Both the position numbers and the translations under genes were made by a program. Below the pieces are notes generated by a model. It ran no database searches. It saw only the letters and a list, made by a program, of their open reading frames with translations, and was not told where the DNA came from. From positions 1-6,230 of the forward strand of contig JAHFTU010000079.1 in assembly GCA_023269295.1 (NCBI GenBank): 6,230 bases of DNA, in the 5' to 3' direction. Position 1 is the stretch's first letter, and the number at the start of each line of letters is the position of its first letter. The DNA is from Candidatus Woesearchaeota archaeon (lineage in GTDB: Archaea > Nanobdellota > Nanobdellia > Woesearchaeales > UBA10216). Below are positions 4,692-6,230 of the stretch, piece after piece.

Positions 4692-6026
4692 TTACGACTT
4701 AATTATCCCATACCCAATCAGCCGCCACCGGCTGCCCAAAAGGCGAGAGAGCGTGACCCTTGCGCCGGGCTCTGCGCATACCGGAAGCTTAAGCCTGAGC
4801 AGCACCATGCCTTTTTTCAGCTCTGCAACAATCCCGACTGTGGCTGATGAATTAACATTAAGCATGATTGTCTCTCCTGGCTTCAGTGGCTCAACAACCA
4901 GCTCATCCTTTGCGCCAACAACGCGCTCAAGCAGGTGAATCTCAAGCTTGAACTCGTTCCAGACAGGAGGAAGCTTGCCGGGCGCGCCCACAACTGCACC
5001 TGCAAGGGAATCTGCCTTCACAATGCCAGGGTCAAGCGATGTTTGAACGCCAACCGAGCCGCCGGGGCCAACCTGATTAATGGAAGCACCGCCTGTAACG
5101 AGACCTGTTATTTTTGTCACAATGGGCAGCCAGGAAACTTTTCCGGATTTCTCACTGCGCCTGCCAGGCCTTATCTCAATCTCCTGGCCAACACCGAAAA
5201 CACCCTGCCTCACTGCCCCGCCAAGAACACCGCCTACAAGCTCTTTTGGCAGGGCGCCAGGCCTGTTAATGTCAAACGACCTTGCCACAAGCATCAAGGG
5301 CTCTGCTTCCCTCTTCCTTTGCGGCACTGGAATCGTGTCGATGATTGCGTGCACAAGCGCGTCAATGTTTATCCTGCGCTGCGCTGAAATCGGGACAATA
5401 GGAGCATCCTCATAAGGAGTGCCCTTAACAAACTCCCTTATTTGCCTGTGGTTTTCAAGAGCCTGCTCCTCGCTCACAAGGTCAATCTTGTTCTGGACAA
5501 TCACAACCTTCTCAATGCCGACAATCTGAAGCGCAACCAGGTGCTCCCTAGTCTGTGGCTGCGGGCATTTCTCATTGGCTGCAATAAGGAGAAGCGCGCC
5601 GTCCATGATGGCTGCACCGGACAACATGGTTGCCATCAGGCTTTCGTGGCCAGGAGCGTCAACAAAGCTCACTTTTCTGGCAAGCTGAGTTTTTTCGCCG
5701 CATGTGGTGCAAACATCCTGCGTTGTAAAATTAGAAGGAGATGCGCACTTCGGGCATTTCCTGAACGATGCGTCAGCATAGCCCAGGCGGATTGTAATCC
5801 CCCGCTTGATTTCCTCAGAATGTGTATCGGTCCACTTGCCGGTTATCCCTTCCACAAGGGTCGTCTTTCCATGGTCAACGTGGCCCACCATCCCGATGTT
5901 CAGCTCTGGCTGGACAATTTCTGGTCCTGCCTTTAGTTCAGCAGCTGCAGCTTTTGCCGCCTTATCAGCTTTCTTCTCTTTTTCCGGAGCGGCTGCAGGC
6001 AATTCCACCGACTCACTTAATGCCAC
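4692..6026 (-). CDS. eif2g: Translation initiation factor 2 subunit gamma (aIF2-gamma)
   Basis: Predicted 444-residue GTPase core of archaeal IF2, which carries initiator Met-tRNA to the small ribosomal subunit together with the alpha and beta subunits. Visible motifs: P-loop GHVDHGKTT (48-56), switch I around SEEIKRGITI (70-79), a zinc-knuckle insertion with Cys91, Cys94, Cys106 and Cys109 (CPKC...CTTC) as in eIF2-gamma, DAPGH (123-127), NKID (179-182) and SAQ (214-216). Domains II and III follow, with AVRQGVFGVGQEIEIRPG and a C-terminal GSRWRLIGYGII. The family is usually about 410 residues; here an Ala/Lys/Glu-rich tail of some 36 residues precedes the GTPase domain. The GTG start at 6026 is supported by AGGTGA four bases upstream and an in-frame stop about 30 bases before it. 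It has its own promoter and is divergent from the gene at 6161. Confidence 0.97.
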   Translation of the reverse strand: MALSESVELPAAAPEKEKKADKAAKAAAAELKAGPEIVQPELNIGMVGHVDHGKTTLVEGITGKWTDTHSEEIKRGITIRLGYADASFRKCPKCASPSNFTTQDVCTTCGEKTQLARKVSFVDAPGHESLMATMLSGAAIMDGALLLIAANEKCPQPQTREHLVALQIVGIEKVVIVQNKIDLVSEEQALENHRQIREFVKGTPYEDAPIVPISAQRRINIDALVHAIIDTIPVPQRKREAEPLMLVARSFDINRPGALPKELVGGVLGGAVRQGVFGVGQEIEIRPGRRSEKSGKVSWLPIVTKITGLVTGGASINQVGPGGSVGVQTSLDPGIVKADSLAGAVVGAPGKLPPVWNEFKLEIHLLERVVGAKDELVVEPLKPGETIMLNVNSSATVGIVAELKKGMVLLRLKLPVCAEPGARVTLSRLLGSRWRLIGYGIIKS

Positions 6027-6030
6027 TGAT

Positions 6031-6036
6031 TCACCT
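6031..6036 (-). promoter_or_regulatory. Ribosome binding site for the GTG start of aIF2-gamma
   Basis: AGGTGA on the minus strand, four bases before the GTG at 6026. It supports the long form of the protein with the N-terminal tail. Confidence 0.6.
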
Positions 6037-6087
6037 TTAGCTGCCTTTTTAGTTATTCAAACCACCAAAGAATCCGAAACGCTGGAA

Positions 6088-6100
6088 GGTATATAAAGTT
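6088..6100 (-). promoter_or_regulatory. aIF2-gamma promoter TATA box
   Basis: AACTTTATATACC on the minus strand, centred near 6094. It predicts a transcript start near 6068 and a leader of about 42 bases that includes the ribosome binding site. Confidence 0.6.
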
Positions 6101-6128
6101 AATTGGAACTGCTAAATAAAATTCCAAA

Positions 6129-6137
6129 GTTTTATAT
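6129..6137 (+). promoter_or_regulatory. TATA box for the right-edge gene
   Basis: GTTTTATAT on the plus strand, centred 27-28 bases before the ATG at 6161, so transcription should start at or next to that ATG. The 134-base gap thus holds two divergent promoters about 40 bases apart. Confidence 0.6.
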
Positions 6138-6160
6138 GCCCCTTCAGCTTACCATGCCTC

Positions 6161-6230
6161 ATGACTGTTGTTCGATTGTCTGATGAAATATTTCCTGCTT
6201 TTCCTGATAAGCCTGTTGCGGTATTTTATT
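6161..6230 (+). CDS. Partial gene at right edge, function unknown
   Basis: The first 23 codons (MTVVRLSDEIFPAFPDKPVA, then VFY) of a gene that runs out of the window. The ATG at 6154 closes after nine codons, so 6161 is the start that stays open. No ribosome binding site precedes it, and the TATA box spacing points to a leaderless message. The KPVAVFY ending resembles the strand before a PP-loop (SGG) in ATP-pyrophosphatase-type enzymes such as asparagine synthetase-like proteins, but the diagnostic residues lie outside the window, so this is only a hint. Confidence 0.55.
   Translation, partial: MTVVRLSDEIFPAFPDKPVAVFY

Noticed and set aside
4935..5936. Long plus-strand ORFs opposite aIF2-gamma
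   Set aside because: They are antisense to a certain conserved gene, have no family resemblance, and reflect its codon pattern.
1..6230. CRISPR array, tRNA, rRNA or insertion sequence
   Set aside because: No spaced repeats, cloverleaf with a T-arm, rRNA-like stretch or transposase was found on either strand.

Overview
The window looks like archaeal chromosome. The clearest marker is a full-length gamma subunit of translation initiation factor 2 (aIF2-gamma, minus strand, 4692-6026). Most gene starts are preceded by TTTAAA- or TTTATA-like TATA boxes about 26 bases from the likely transcript start. Ribosome binding sites of the GGTGA/GAGGTG type and likely leaderless starts occur side by side. 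The small, closely packed genes and the stand-alone ATP-cone protein would fit a DPANN-type or other uncultivated archaeon, but that placement is an inference.

Layout. Positions 1-112 hold two tandem bulged hairpins and a TATA-like promoter. Two small plus-strand genes follow: an unrecognised basic 70-residue protein and a UPF0175-like antitoxin homologue with no visible toxin. They run convergently, six bases apart, into a minus-strand operon (583-2640). In transcription order the operon encodes a 26-residue peptide ending in Cys-Glu-Phe-Cys, a membrane-anchored protein with a His/Cys-rich outer domain, a CcdA/DsbD-type thiol-disulfide membrane transporter, and a stand-alone ATP-cone protein. 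Next is a minus-strand VapB-VapC toxin-antitoxin pair whose promoter carries an exact 15-bp tandem repeat. A four-helix membrane protein (plus) and an unrecognised 288-residue protein (minus) meet tail to tail with a 10-base overlap. The aIF2-gamma gene follows. The window closes with the first 23 codons of a plus-strand gene that seems to be leaderless.

How they may work together. The 583-2640 operon is the best candidate for something undescribed. CcdA-like proteins pass electrons across the membrane to outer thiol proteins, and the gene just upstream encodes an exported domain with four cysteines and paired HxH motifs, which could be its client or a metal-handling partner. The tiny CxxC peptide lies in the same reading frame as that protein, separated by one TGA. 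VapBC and the UPF0175-like protein are accessory stress or stability genes, while aIF2-gamma is core translation machinery.
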